DNA from: Yamagishiella unicocca
Taxonomy: Eukaryota; Chlorophyta; Chlorophyceae; Chlamydomonadales; Volvocaceae
DNA: 64,000 nucleotides
Direction of reading: 5' to 3'
NCBI GenBank assembly: GCA_003116995.1
Contig: BDSL01000103.1
Coordinates: 310,001-374,000 of the forward strand
Shown here: positions 45,408 to 59,014 of the stretch, in pieces
Layout: each line of letters begins with the position of its first letter
Position numbering within the stretch: position 1 is the first letter of the stretch
The notes under the pieces: generated by a model
Databases searched by the model: none
What the model saw: the letters and a program-made list of their open reading frames with translations, nothing else
Told to the model about the DNA's origin: nothing
Program-made: the position numbers and the translations under genes

Positions 45408-48400
45408 GGTCTAACCCCTTCCCTTCCCCCCCCTCCCTACCTGTGTCCCGTGTCAGGAACCCTGGACAAGGTTCAAGGACTGCAGTCTACGGTCAGGGGC
45501 TTGTCCACCGCCGTCGTCTGTTTGAGTGCCCATGTCAACGTGTTGCTGTTATGGCTTCGCTACCTCGCACTATCTAGCACAGTGCATTTTCGTGCCGAAG
45601 TACGGCTGGTCTAACCCCTTTCCATCCCTCGCTCCCTCCCCGTTTCCCGTGCCAGGAACCCTGGGCGAGCTTCAAGGACTGCAGTCTACGGTTGGGGGCT
45701 TCTACACTGCCGTCGTTTGAGTGCCCATGTCAACGTGGTGCTGTGATGGCTTCTCTGCCTCGCACTAGCACAGCGCATTTTCTTGCCGAAGTACGACCGT
45801 TCTGATCCCTTCCCTTCCCTCCCTCCCTCCCTCCTCGTGTCCCGTGTCAGGAACCCTGGACAAGGTTCAAGGACTGCAGTCTACGGTCAGGGGCTTGTCC
45901 ACCGCCGTCGTCTGTTTCAGTGCCCATGTCAACGTGTTGCTGTTATGGCTTCGCTACCTCGCACTAGCTAGCACAGTGCATTTTCGTGCCGAAGTACGAC
46001 CGGTCTAACCCCTTTCCCTCCCTCGCTCCCTCCCCGTTTCCCGTGCCAGGAACCCTGGGCGAGCTTCAAGGACTGCAATCTACGGTTGGGGGCTTCTACA
46101 CTGCCGTCGTTTGAGTGCCCATGTCAACGTGGTGCTGTGATGGCTTCTCTGCCTCGCACTAGCACAGCGCATTTTCGGGCCGAAGTACGACCGGTCTAAC
46201 CCCTTTCCCTCCCTCGCTCCCTCCCCGTGTCCCGTGTCAGGAACCCTGGGCGAGCTTCAAGGACTGCAGTCTACGGTTGGGGGCTTCTACACTGCCGTCG
46301 TTTGGGTGCCCATGTCAACGTGGTGCTGTGATGGCTTCTCTGCCTCGCGCTAGCACAGCGCATTTTCGTGCCAAAGTACGACCGTTCTAACCCCTTCCCT
46401 TCCCTCCCTCCCTCCCTCTTCGTGTCCCGTGTCAGGAACCCTGGACAAGGTTCAAGGACTGCAGTCTACGGTCAGGGGCTTGTCCACCGCCGTCGTCTGT
46501 TTGAGTGCCCATGTCAACGTGTTGCTGTTATGGCTTCGCTACCTCGCACTAGCTAGCACAGTGCATTTTCGTGCCGAAGTATGGCTGGTCTAACCCCTTT
46601 CCCTCCCTCGCTCCCTCCCCGTTTCCCGTGCCAGGAACCCTGGGCGAGCTTCAAGGACTGCAGTCTACGGTTGGGGGCTTCTACGCTGCCGTCGTTTGAG
46701 TGCCCATGTCAACGTGGTGCTGTGATGGCTTCTCTGCCTCGCACTAGCACAGCGCATTTTCGTGCCAAAGTACGACCGGTCTAACCCCTTTCCTTCCCTC
46801 CCTCCCTCCCTCCTCGTGTCCCGTGTCAGGAACCCTGGACAAGGTTCAAGGACTGCAGTCTACAGTCAGGGGTTTGTCCACCGCCGTCGTCTGTTTGAGT
46901 GCCCATGTCAACGTGTTGCTGTAATGGCTTCGCTACCTCGTACTAGCTAGCACAGTGCATTTTCGTTCCGAAGTACGACCGGCCTAACCCCTTTCCCTCC
47001 CTCGCTCCCTCCCCGTGTCCCGTGTCAGGAACCTTGGGCGAGCTTCAAGGACTGCAGTCTACGGTTGGGGGCTTCTACGCTGCCGTCGTTTGAGTGCCCA
47101 TGTCAACGTGGTGCTGTGATGGCTTCTCTGCCTCGCACTAGCACAGCGCATTTTCGTGCCGAAGTACAACCGTTCTAACCCCTTCCCTTCCCTCCCTCCC
47201 TCCCTCCTCGTGTCCCGTGTCAGGAACCCTGGACAAGGTTCAAGGACTGCAGTCTACGGTCAGGGGCTTGTCCACCGCCGTCGTCTGTTTGAGTGCCCAT
47301 GTCAACGTGTTGCTGTTATGGCTTCGCTACTTCGCACTAGCTAGCACAGTGCATTTTCGTGCCGGCTGGTCTAACCCCTTTCCCTCCCTCGCTCCCTCCC
47401 CGTTTCCCGTGCCAGGAACCCTGGGCGAGCTTCAAGGACTGCAGTCTACGGTTGGGGGCTTCTACACTGCCGTCGTTTGAGTGCCCATGTCAACGTGGTG
47501 CTGTGATGGCTTCTCTGCCTCGCACTAGCACAGCGCATTTTCGTGCCGAAGTACGACCGGTCTAACCCCTTCCCTTCCCTCCCTCCCTCCCTCCCTCCTC
47601 GTGTCCCGTGTCAGGAACCCTGGACAAGGTTCAAGGACTGCAGTCTACGGTCAGGGGCTTGTCCACCGCCGTCGTCTGTTTGAGTGCCCATGTCAACGTG
47701 TTGCTGTTATGGCTTCGCTACTTCGCACTAGCTAGCACAGTGCATTTTCGTGCCGGCTGGTCTAACCCCTTTCCCTCCCTCGCTCCCTCCCCGTTTCCCG
47801 TGCCAGGAACCCTGGGCGAGCTTCAAGGACTGCAGTCTACGGTTGGGGGCTTCTACACTGCCGTCGTTTGAGTGCCCATGTCAACGTGGTGCTGTGATGG
47901 CTTCTCTGCCTCGCACTAGCACAGTGCATTTTCGTGCCGAAGTACGACCGGTCTAACCCCTTTCCCTCCCTCGCTCCCTCCCCGTTTCCCGTGCCAGGAA
48001 CCCTGGGCGAGCTTCAAGGACTGCAATCTACGGTTGGGGGCTTCTACACTGCCGTCGTTTGAGTGCCCATGTCAACGTGGTGCTGTGATGGCTTCTCTGC
48101 CTCGCACTAGCACAGCGCATTTTCGGGCCGAAGTACGACCGGTCTAACCCCTTTCCCTCCCTCGCTCCCTCCCCGTGTCCCGTGTCAGGAACCCTGGGCG
48201 AGCTTCAAGGACTGCAGTCTACGGTTGGGGGCTTCTACACTGCCGTCGTTTGGGTGCCCATGTCAACGTGGTGCTGTGATGGCTTCTCTGCCTCGCGCTA
48301 GCACAGCGCATTTTCGTGCCAAAGTACGACCGTTCTAACCCCTTCCCTTCCCTCCCTCCCTCCCTCTTCGTGTCCCGTGTCAGGAACCCTGGACAAGGTT

Positions 48401-51400
48401 CAAGGACTGCAGTCTACGGTCAGGGGCTTGTCCACCGCCGTCGTCTGTTTGAGTGCCCATGTCAACGTGTTGCTGTTATGGCTTCGCTACCTCGCACTAG
48501 CTAGCACAGTGCATTTTCGTGCCGAAGTATGGCTGGTCTAACCCCTTTCCCTCCCTCGCTCCCTCCCCGTTTCCCGTGCCAGGAACCCTGGGCGAGCTTC
48601 AAGGACTGCAGTCTACGGTTGGGGGCTTCTACGCTGCCGTCGTTTGAGTGCCCATGTCAACGTGGTGCTGTGATGGCTTCTCTGCCTCGCACTAGCACAG
48701 CGCATTTTCGTGCCAAAGTACGACCGGTCTAACCCCTTTCCTTCCCTCCCTCCCTCCCTCCTCGTGTCCCGTGTCAGGAACCCTGGACAAGGTTCAAGGA
48801 CTGCAGTCTACAGTCAGGGGTTTGTCCACCGCCGTCGTCTGTTTGAGTGCCCATGTCAACGTGTTGCTGTAATGGCTTCGCTACCTCGTACTAGCTAGCA
48901 CAGTGCATTTTCGTTCCGAAGTACGACCGGCCTAACCCCTTTCCCTCCCTCGCTCCCTCCCCGTGTCCCGTGTCAGGAACCTTGGGCGAGCTTCAAGGAC
49001 TGCAGTCTACGGTTGGGGGCTTCTACGCTGCCGTCGTTTGAGTGCCCATGTCAACGTGGTGCTGTGATGGCTTCTCTGCCTCGCACTAGCACAGCGCATT
49101 TTCGTGCCGAAGTACAACCGTTCTAACCCCTTCCCTTCCCTCCCTCCCTCCCTCCTCGTGTCCCGTGTCAGGAACCCTGGACAAGGTTCAAGGACTGCAG
49201 TCTACGGTCAGGGGCTTGTCCACCGCCGTCGTCTGTTTGAGTGCCCATGTCAACGTGTTGCTGTTATGGCTTCGCTACTTCGCACTAGCTAGCACAGTGC
49301 ATTTTCGTGCCGGCTGGTCTAACCCCTTTCCCTCCCTCGCTCCCTCCCCGTTTCCCGTGCCAGGAACCCTGGGCGAGCTTCAAGGACTGCAGTCTACGGT
49401 TGGGGGCTTCTACACTGCCGTCGTTTGAGTGCCCATGTCAACGTGGTGCTGTGATGGCTTCTCTGCCTCGCACTAGCACAGCGCATTTTCGTGCCGAAGT
49501 ACGACCGGTCTAACCCCTTCCCTTCCCTCCCTCCCTCCCTCCCTCCTCGTGTCCCGTGTCAGGAACCCTGGACAAGGTTCAAGGACTGCAGTCTACGGTC
49601 AGGGGCTTGTCCACCGCCGTCGTCTGTTTGAGTGCCCATGTCAACGTGTTGCTGTTATGGCTTCGCTACCTCGCACTAGCTAGCACAGTGCATTTTCGTG
49701 CCGAAGTATGGCTGGTCTAACCCCTTTCCCTCCCTCCCTCCCTCCTCGTGTCCCGTGTCAGAAACCCTGGGCGAGCTTCAAGGACTGCAGTCTACGGTCA
49801 GGGGCTTCTACACTGCCGTCGTTTGAGTGCCCATGTCAACGTGGTGCTGTGATGGCTTCTCTGCCTCGCACTAGCACAGCGCATTTTCGGGCCAAAGAAC
49901 GACCGTTCTAACCCCTTCCCTTCCCTCCCTCCCTCCCTCCTCGTGTCCGGTGTCAGGAACCCTGGACAAGGTTCAAGGACTGCAGTCTACGGTCAGGGGC
50001 TTGTCCACCGCCGTCGTCTGTTTCAGTGCCCATGTCAACGTGTTGCTGTTATGGCTTCGCTACCTCGCACTAGCTAGCACAGTGCATTTTCGTGCCGAAG
50101 TACGACCGGTCTAACCCCTTTCCCTCCCTCGCTCCCTCCCCGTTTCCCGTGCCAGCAGGACCCCTGGGCGAGCTTCAAGGACTGCAGTCTACGGTTGGGG
50201 GCTTCTGCACTGCCGTCGTTTGAGTGCCCATGTCAACGTGGTGCTGTGATGGCTTCTCTGCCTCGCACTAGCACAGCGCATTTTCGGGCCGAAGTACGAC
50301 CGGTCTAACCCCTTTCCCTCCCTCGCTCCCTCCTCGTGTCCCGTGTCAGGAACCCTGGGCGAGCTTCAAGGACTGCAGTCTACGGTTGGGGGCTTCTACA
50401 CTGCCGTCGTTTGGGTGCCCATGTCAACGTGGTGCTGTGATGGCTTCTCTGCTGCCTCGCACTAGCACAGCGCATTTTCGTGCCAAAGTACGACCGTTCT
50501 AACCCCTTCCCTTCCCTCCCTCCCTCCCTCCTCGTGTCCCGTGCCAGGAACCCTGGACAAGGTTCAAGGACTGCAGTCTACGGTCAGGGGTTTGTCCACC
50601 GCCGTCGTCTGTTTGAGTGCCCATGTCAACGTGTTGCATGCTGTTATGGCTTCGCTACCTCGCACTAGCTAGCACAGTGCATTTTCGTGCCGAAGTACGA
50701 CCGGTCTAACCCCTTTCCCTCCCTCGCTCCCTCCCCGTTTCCCGTGCCAGCAGCGAGGACCCCTGGGCGAGCTTCAAGGACTGCAGTCTACGGTTGGGGG
50801 CTTCTGCACTGCCGTCGTTTGAGTGCCCATGTCAACGTGGTGCTGTGATGGCTTCTCTGCCTCGCACTAGCACAGCGCATTTTCGGGCCGAAGTACGACC
50901 TACCGGTCTAACCCCTTTCCCTCCCTCGCTCCCTCCCCGTGTCCCGTGTCAGGAACCCTGGGCGAGCTTCAAGGACTGCAGTCTACGGTTGGGGGCTTCT
51001 ACACTGCCGTCGTTTGAGTGCCCATGTCAACGTGGTGCTGTGATGGCTTCTCTGCCTCACACTAGCACAGCGCATTTTCGTGCCAAAGTACGACCGTTCT
51101 AACCCCTTCCCTTCCCTCCCTCCCTCCCTCCTCGTGTCCCGTGCCAGGAACCCTGGACAAGGTTCAAGGACTGCAGTCTACGGTCAGGGGTTTGTCCACC
51201 GCTGTCGTCTGTTTGAGTGCCCATGTCAACGTGTTGCTGTTATGGCTTCGCTACCTCGCACTAGCTAGCACAGTGCATTTTCGTGCCGAAGTACGACCGG
51301 TCTAACCCCTTTCCCTCCCTCGCTCCCTCCCCGTTTCCCGTGCCAGCAGCGAGGACCCCTGGGCGAGCTTCAAGGACTGCAGTCTACGGTTGGGGGCTTC

Positions 51401-54400
51401 TGCACTGCCGTCGTTTGAGTGCCCATGTCAACGTGGTGCTGTGATGGCTTCTCTGCCTCGCACTAGCACAGCGCATTTTCGGGCCAAAGAACGACCGTTC
51501 TAACCCCTTCCCTTCCCTCCCTCCCTCCCTCCTCGTGTCCCGTGTCAGAAACCCTGGGCGAGCTTCAAGGACTGCAGTCTACGGTCAGGGGCTTCTACAC
51601 TGCCGTCGTTTGAGTGCCCATGTCAACGTGGTGCTGTGATGGCTTCTCTGCCTCGCACTAGCACAGCGCATTTTCGGGCCAAAGAACGACCGTTCTAACC
51701 CCTTCCCTTCCCTCCCTCCCTCCCTCCTCGTGTCCCGTGCCAGGAACCCTGGACAAGGTTCAAGGACTGCAGTCTACGGTCAGGGGCTTGTCCACCGCCG
51801 TCGTCTGTTTGAGTGCCCATGTCAACGTGTTGCTGTTATGGCTTCGCTACCTCGCACTAGCTAGCACAGTGCATTTTCGTGCCGAAGTACGGCTGGTCTA
51901 ACCCCTTTCCCTCCCTCGCTCCCTCCTCGTGTCCCGTGCCAGGAACCCTGGGCGAGCTTCAAGGACTGCAGTCTACGGTTGGGGGCTTCTACACTGCCGT
52001 CGTTTGGGTGCCCATGTCAACGTGGTGCTGTGATGGCTTCTCTGCCTCGCACTAGCACAGCGCATTTTCGTGCCAAAGTACGACCGGTCTAACCCCTTTC
52101 CTTCCCTCCCTCCCTCCCTCCTCGTGTCCCGTGTCAGGAACCCTGGACAAGGTTCAAGGACTGCAGTCTACAGTCAGGGGTTTGTCCACCGCCGTCGTCT
52201 GTTTGAGTGCCCATGTCAACGTGTTGCTGTAATGGCTTCGCTACCTCGTACTAGCTAGCACAGTGCATTTTCGTTCCGAAGTACGACCGGCCTAACCCCT
52301 TTCCCTCCCTCGCTCCCTCCCCGTGTCCCGTGTCAGGAACCCTGGGCGAGCTTCAAGGACTGCAGTCTACGGTTGGGGGCTTCTACACTGCCGTCGTTTG
52401 AGTGCCCATGTCAACGTGGTGCTGTGATGGCTTCTCTGCCTCGCACTAGCACAGCGCATTTTCGTGCCGAAGTACGACCGGTCTAACCCCTTCCCTTCCC
52501 TCCCTCCCTCCCTCCCTCCTCGTGTCCCGTGTCAGGAACCCTGGACAAGGTTCAAGGACTGCAGTCTACGGTCAGGGGCTTGTCCACCGCCGTCGTCTGT
52601 TTGAGTGCCCATGTCAACGTGTTGCTGTTATGGCTTCGCTACCTCGCACTAGCTAGCACAGTGCATTTTCGTGCCGAAGTATGGCTGGTCTAACCCCTTT
52701 CCCTCCCTCCCTCCCTCCTCGTGTCCCGTGTCAGAAACCCTGGGCGAGCTTCAAGGACTGCAGTCTACGGTCAGGGGCTTCTACACTGCCGTCGTTTGAG
52801 TGCCCATGTCAACGTGGTGCTGTGATGGCTTCTCTGCCTCGCACTAGCACAGCGCATTTTCGGGCCAAAGAACGACCGTTCTAACCCCTTCCCTTCCCTC
52901 CCTCCCTCCCTCCTCGTGTCCCGTGCCAGGAACCCTGGACAAGGTTCAAGGACTGCAGTCTACGGTCAGGGGCTTGTCCACCGCCGTCGTCTGTTTCAGT
53001 GCCCATGTCAACGTGTTGCTGTTATGGCTTCGCTACCTCGCACTAGCTAGCACAGTGCATTTTCGTGCCGAAGTACGACCGGTCTAACCCCTTTCCCTCC
53101 CTCGCTCCCTCCCCGTTTCCCGTGCCAGCAGGACCCCTGGGCGAGCTTCAAGGACTGCAGTCTACGGTTGGGGGCTTCTGCACTGCCGTCGTTTGAGTGC
53201 CCATGTCAACGTGGTGCTGTGATGGCTTCTCTGCCTCGCACTAGCACAGCGCATTTTCGGGCCGAAGTACGACCGGTCTAACCCCTTTCCCTCCCTCGCT
53301 CCCTCCTCGTGTCCCGTGTCAGGAACCCTGGGCGAGCTTCAAGGACTGCAGTCTACGGTTGGGGGCTTCTACACTGCCGTCGTTTGAGTGCCCATGTCAA
53401 CGTGGTGCTGTGATGGCTTCTCTGCTGCCTCGCACTAGCACAGCGCATTTTCGTGCCAAAGTACGACCGTTCTAACCCCTTCCCTTCCCTCCCTCCCTCC
53501 CTCCTCGTGTCCCGTGCCAGGAACCCTGGACAAGGTTCAAGGACTGCAGTCTACGGTCAGGGGCTTGTCCACCGCCGTCGTCTGTTTGAGTGCCCATGTC
53601 AACGTGTTGCTGTTATGGCTTCGCTACCTCGCACTAGCTAGCACAGTGCATTTTCGTGCCGAAGTACGGCTGGTCTAACCCCTTTCCCTCCCTCGCTCCC
53701 TCCCCGTTTCCCGTGCCAGGAACCCTGGGCGAGCTTCAAGGACTGCAGTCTACGGTTGGGGGCTTCTACACTGCCGTCGTTTGAGTGCCCATGTCAACGT
53801 GGTGCTGTGATGGCTTCTCTGCCTCGCACTAGCACAGCGCATTTTCGGGCCGAAGTACGACCGGTCTTACCCCTTCCCTTCCCTGCCTCCCTCCCTCCTC
53901 GTGTCCCGTGTCAGAAACCCTGGACAAGGTTCAAGGACTGCAGTCTACGGTCAGGGGCTTGTCCACCGCCGTCGTCTGTTTCAGTGCCCATGTCAACGTG
54001 TTGCTGTTATGGCTTCGCTACCTCGCACTAGCTAGCACAGTGCATTTTCGTGCCGAAGTACGACCGGTCTAACCCCTTTCCCTCCCTCGCTCCCTCCCCG
54101 TTTCCCGTGCCAGCAGGACCCCTGGGCGAGCTTCAAGGACTGCAGTCTACGGTTGGGGGCTTCTGCACTGCCGTCGTTTGAGTGCCCATGTCAACGTGGT
54201 GCTGTGATGGCTTCTCTGCCTCGCACTAGCACAGCGCATTTTCGGGCCGAAGTACGACCGGTCTAACCCCTTTCCCTCCCTCGCTCCCTCCCTCCTCGTG
54301 TCCCGTGTCAGAAACCCTGGACAAGGTTCAAGGACTGCAGTCGACGGTCAGGGGCTTGTCCACCGCCGTCGTCTGTTTGAGTGCCCATGTCAACGTGTTG

Positions 54401-57400
54401 CTGTTATGGCTTCGCTACCTCGCACTAGCTAGCACAGTGCATTTTCGTGCCGAAGTACGGCTGGTCTAACCCCTTTCCCTCCCTCGCTCCCTCCCCGTTT
54501 CCCGTGCCAGGAACCCTGGGCGAGCTTCAAGGACTGCAGTCTACGGTTGGGGGCTTCTACACTGCCGTCGTTTGAGTGCCCATGTCAACGTGGTGCTGTG
54601 ATGGCTTCTCTGCCTCGCACTAGCACAGCGCATTTTCGGGCCAAAGAACGACCGTTCTAACCCCTTCCCTTCCCTCCCTCCCTCCCTCCTCGTGTCCCGT
54701 GTCAGAAACCCTGGACAAGGTTCAAGGACTGCAGTCTACGGTCAGGGGCTTGTCCACCGCCGTCGTCTGTTTCAGTGCCCATGTCAACGTGTTGCTGTTA
54801 TGGCTTCGCTACCTCGCACTAGCTAGCACAGTGCATTTTCGTGCCGAAGTACGACCGGTCTAACCCCTTTCCCTCCCTCGCTCCCTCCCCGTTTCCCGTG
54901 CCAGCAGGACCCCTGGGCGAGCTTCAAGGACTGCAGTCTACGGTTGGGGGCTTCTGCACTGCCGTCGTTTGAGTGCCCATGTCAACGTGGTGCTGTGATG
55001 GCTTCTCTGCCTCGCACTAGCACAGCGCATTTTCGGGCCGAAGTACGACCGGTCTAACCCCTTTCCCTCCCTCGCTCCCTCCCCGTGTCCCGTGTCAGGA
55101 ACCCTGGGCGAGCTTCAAGGACTGCAGTCTACGGTTGGGGGCTTCTACACTGCCGTCGTTTGAGTGCCCATGTCAACGTGGTGCTGTGATGGCTTCTCTG
55201 CCTCGCACTAGCACAGCGCATTTTCGGGCCAAAGAACGACCGTTCTAACCCCTTCCCTTCCCTCCCTCCCTCCCTCCTCGTGTCCCGTGCCAGGAACCCT
55301 GGACAAGGTTCAAGGACTGCAGTCTACGGTCAGGGGCTTGTCCACCGCCGTCGTCTGTTTGAGTGCCCATGTCAACGTGTTGCTGTTATGGCTTCGCTAC
55401 CTCGCACTAGCTAGCACAGTGCATTTTCGTGCCGAAGTACGGCTGGTCTAACCCCTTTCCCTCCCTCGCTCCCTCCCCGTTTCCCGTGCCAGGAACCCTG
55501 GGCGAGCTTCAAGGACTGCAGTCTACGGTTGGGGGCTTCTACACTGCCGTCGTTTGAGTGCCCATGTCAACGTGGTGCTGTGATGGCTTCTCTGCCTCGC
55601 ACTAGCACAGCGCATTTTCGGGCCGAAGTACGACCGGTCTTACCCCTTCCCTTCCCTGCCTCCCTCCCTCCTCGTGTCCCGTGTCAGAAACCCTGGACAA
55701 GGTTCAAGGACTGCAGTCTACGGTCAGGGGCTTGTCCACCGCCGTCGTCTGTTTCAGTGCCCATGTCAACGTGTTGCTGTTATGGCTTCGCTACCTCGCA
55801 CTAGCTAGCACAGTGCATTTTCGTGCCGAAGTACGACCGGTCTAACCCCTTTCCCTCCCTCGCTCCCTCCCCGTTTCCCGTGCCAGCAGGACCCCTGGGC
55901 GAGCTTCAAGGACTGCAGTCTACGGTTGGGGGCTTCTGCACTGCCGTCGTTTGAGTGCCCATGTCAACGTGGTGCTGTGATGGCTTCTCTGCCTCGCACT
56001 AGCACAGCGCATTTTCGGGCCGAAGTACGACCGGTCTAACCCCTTTCCCTCCCTCGCTCCCTCCCCGTGTCCCGTGTCAGGAACCCTGGGCGAGCTTCAA
56101 GGACTGCAGTCTACGGTTGGGGGCTTCTACACTGCCGTCGTTTGAGTGCCCATGTCAACGTGGTGCTGTGATGGCTTCTCTGCCTCGCACTAGCACAGCG
56201 CATTTTCGGGCCAAAGAACGACCGTTCTAACCCCTTCCCTTCCCTCCCTCCCTCCCTCCTCGTGTCCCGTGCCAGGAACCCTGGACAAGGTTCAAGGACT
56301 GCAGTCTACGGTCAGGGGCTTGTCCACCGCCGTCGTCTGTTTGAGTGCCCATGTCAACGTGTTGCTGTTATGGCTTCGCTACCTCGCACTAGCTAGCACA
56401 GTGCATTTTCGTGCCGAAGTACGGCTGGTCTAACCCCTTTCCCTCCCTCGCTCACTCCCCGTTTCCCGTGCCAGGAACCCTGGGCGAGCTTCAAGGACTG
56501 CAGTCTACGGTTGGGGGCTTCTACACTGCCGTCGTTTGAGTGCCCATGTCAACGTGGTGCTGTGATGGCTTCTCTGCCTCGCACTAGCACAGCGCATTTT
56601 CGGGCCAAAGAACGACCGTTCTAACCCCTTCCCTTCCCTCCCTCCCTCCCTCCTCGTGTCCCGTGTCAGAAACCCTGGACAAGGTTCAAGGACTGCAGTC
56701 TACGGTCAGGGGCTTGTCCACCGCCGTCGTCTGTTTCAGTGCCCATGTCAACGTGTTGCTGTTATGGCTTCGCTACCTCGCACTAGCTAGCACAGTGCAT
56801 TTTCGTGCCGAAGTACGACCGGTCTAACCCCTTTCCCTCCCTCGCTCCCTCCCCGTTTCCCGTGCCAGGAACCCTGGGCGAGCTTCAAGGACTGCAGTCT
56901 ACGGTTGGGGTCTTCTGCACTGCCGTCGTTTGAGTGCCCATGTCAACGTGGTGCTGTGATGGCTTCTATCTCTGCCTCGCACTAGCTAGCACAGTGCATT
57001 TTCGTGCCGAAGTACGACCGGTCTAACCCCTTTCCCTCCCTCGCTCCCTCCTCGTGTCCCGTGTCAGGAACCCTGGATGGACAAGGTTCAAGGACTGCAG
57101 TCTACTGTCGGGGGCTTATCAACCGCCGTCGTCTGTTTGAGTGCCCATGCCAACGTGTTGCTGTGATGTATGGCTTCTCTGCCCCGCGCGCACTAGCACA
57201 GCGCATTTTTGTGCCGAAGTACGACCGTTCTAACCCCTTCCCTTCCCTCCCTCCCTCCTCGTGTCCCGTGCCAGGAACCCTGGACAAGGTTAATGGCCTG
57301 CAGTTTACCGGTACTGTCGGGGGCTTGTCCACCGCCGTCGTCTGTTTGAGTGCCCATGTCACCGTGTTGCTGTAATGCCTTCGCTGCCTCGCACTAGCCA

Positions 57401-57465
57401 ACGCATTTCCGTGCCGAAGTACGACCGGTCCTAACCCTTTCCCTCTCTCCCTCCCTCCCCGTGTC
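45408..57465 (+). repeat. 12-kb satellite array of about 195-bp monomers with higher-order structure
   Basis: About 60 tandem monomers of two main types that mostly alternate (pair period 394 bp). Type 1 has AACCCTGGACAAGGTTCAAG, TGTTGCTGTTATGGC and ACTAGCTAGCACAGTGC; type 2 has AACCCTGGGCGAGCTTCAAG, GTGGTGCTGTGATGGC and CACTAGCACAGCGC. Each opens with CTAACCCC and a CCTTCCCTCCC-type tract ending GTGTCAG or GTGCCAG. Larger blocks are repeated with shared rare variants at offsets of 1,948 bp (about 45,990 against 47,938), 2,973 bp (49,708 against 52,681) and 1,773 bp (53,756 against 55,529). Short frames recur in every unit but all contain stops, so the array is not coding. Confidence 0.95.
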
Positions 57466-58870
57466 GCCACAGCCGCAATCGCCCAGCCCGGCTCCGCCTT
57501 CGCCTGGGCTGCCGTCACCCGAGCCGCGCAGCCCGGCGCCGCCCTTGCCTCAGCCGCCGTCGCCCGAGCCGCCCAGCCTGGCGCCGCCCTCACCTGCGCC
57601 GCCATCGATCGAGCCGTCCAGCCCGGCGCCGCCCTCGCCTGCGCTGCTGTGGCCCGAACCAGCCAGCCCGGCGCCGGCGTCGCCCGAGCCGCCCAGCCCG
57701 GCGCCGCCCACGCCGCAGCCGCCGTCGCCCGAGCCGCCCAGCCCAGCGCCGCCCTCACCACAGCCGCCGTCGCCCGAGCCGGCCCGCCCGGCGCCGCCCT
57801 CGCCTGCGCCACCGTCTCCCGAGCCGCCCAGCCCGGCGCCGCCCTCGCCTGCGCTGCTGCGGCCCGAGCCGCCCAGCCCGGCGCCGCCCATGCCTTAGCC
57901 GCCGTTGCCCGAGCCGCCCAGCCCGGCGCCGCCCTCCCCCTGCGCTGCTGTGGCCCGAGCCGCCCAGCCCGGCGCCGCCCTTGCCTCAGCCGCCGTCGCC
58001 CGAGCCGCCCAGCCCGGCGCCGCTCTCGCCGCAGCCGCCATCATCCGAGCCACCCAGCCCAGCGCCGCCCTTACCGCAGCCACCGTCGCCCGAGCCGCCC
58101 AGCCCGGCGCCGCCCTCGCCTGCGCTGCTGTGGCCCGAACCGCCCAGCCAGGCGCCGCTCTCGCCGCAGCCGCCATCACCCGAGCCGCCCAGCCTGGCGC
58201 CGCCCTCGCCTCAGCCGCCATCACCCGAGCCACCCAGCCCGGCGCCGCCATCGCCTCAGCCGCCATCACCCGAGCCGCCCAGCCCGGCGCCGCCCTCACC
58301 GCAGCCACCGTCGCCCGAGCCGACCAGTCCGGCGCCGCCCTCGCCACAGCCGCCGTCGCGCGCCCGAGCCGGCCAGCCAGGCGCCGCCTTCGCCTGCGCT
58401 GCCGTCGCCCGAGCCGCCCAGCCGGGCGCCGCCCTCGCCTGCGCTGCTGTGGCCCGAGCCGCCAAGCCCGGCGCTGCCCATGCCTCATCCGCCGTCGCCC
58501 GAGCCGCCCAGCCCGGCGCCGCCCTCGCCGCAGCCGCCATCACCCGAGCCGCCCAGCCCAGCACCACCCTCACCGCAGCCGCCGTCGCCCGAGCCGCCCA
58601 GCCCGGCGCCGCCCTCGCCTGCACCGCCGTCGGCCGAGCCGCCCAGCCCGGCGCCGCCCACTCCGCAGCCGCCATCGCCCGAGCCGCCCAGCCCGGCGCC
58701 GCCCTCGCCACAGCCGCCGTCGCCCGAGCCGGCCCGCCCGGCGCCGCCCTCGCCTGCGCCACCGTCGCCCGAGCCGCCCAGCCCAGCGCCGCCCTCGCCT
58801 GCGCTGCTGTGGCCCGAGCCGCCCAGCCCGGCGCCGCCCATGCCTCAGCCGCCGTCGCCCGAGCCACATA
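57466..58870 (+). pseudogene. (PPSP)n hydroxyproline-rich repeat array, frame-broken
   Basis: About 30 copies of a 45-bp unit encoding [15 protein letters not shown], with variants containing [10 protein letters not shown], resembling the proline-rich rods of algal cell-wall glycoproteins and pherophorins. The Pro-rich frame holds from 57461 to a TAG at 57896, then shifts at about 57940 (CTCCCCCTGC for CTCGCCTGC) and again at about 58350 (extra GCGC), and later runs into non-proline sequence ending at 59010. No cysteine-rich pherophorin domain, signal peptide or start context is seen. It abuts the last satellite monomer through a CCACAG site, so an exon start there is possible. Disrupted gene piece or expanded minisatellite. 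Confidence 0.6.
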
Positions 58871-59014
58871 TAGCCACAGGAGTCTGGCCCATTCAAGGAG
58901 TCCACCTGGAGTCTGCCCTGAAGTCCATTTTGAATCTTGAGGCCATTCAGGCCGGAGTCTATGTAAATCAGGAGTTTGTAGAGTCAGGAGTCTCTCAATG
59001 GAGACTCTAAATAA

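Noticed and set aside
45408..57465. Recurrent 62-102-codon ORFs in the satellite (MPKYDRSNPF..., MAGLTPFPPS...)
   Set aside because: They repeat with the monomer and each ends in a stop inside the unit; no splice chain joins them.
45408..57465. CTAACCCC motifs as telomere-like repeats
   Set aside because: They occur once per 195-bp monomer and not in tandem, and do not match the TTTTAGGG-type algal telomere.
57649..59010. 453-codon ORF across the proline-rich array
   Set aside because: Only its second half is in the PPSP frame; the first half is an out-of-frame Ala/Arg translation of the same repeat.
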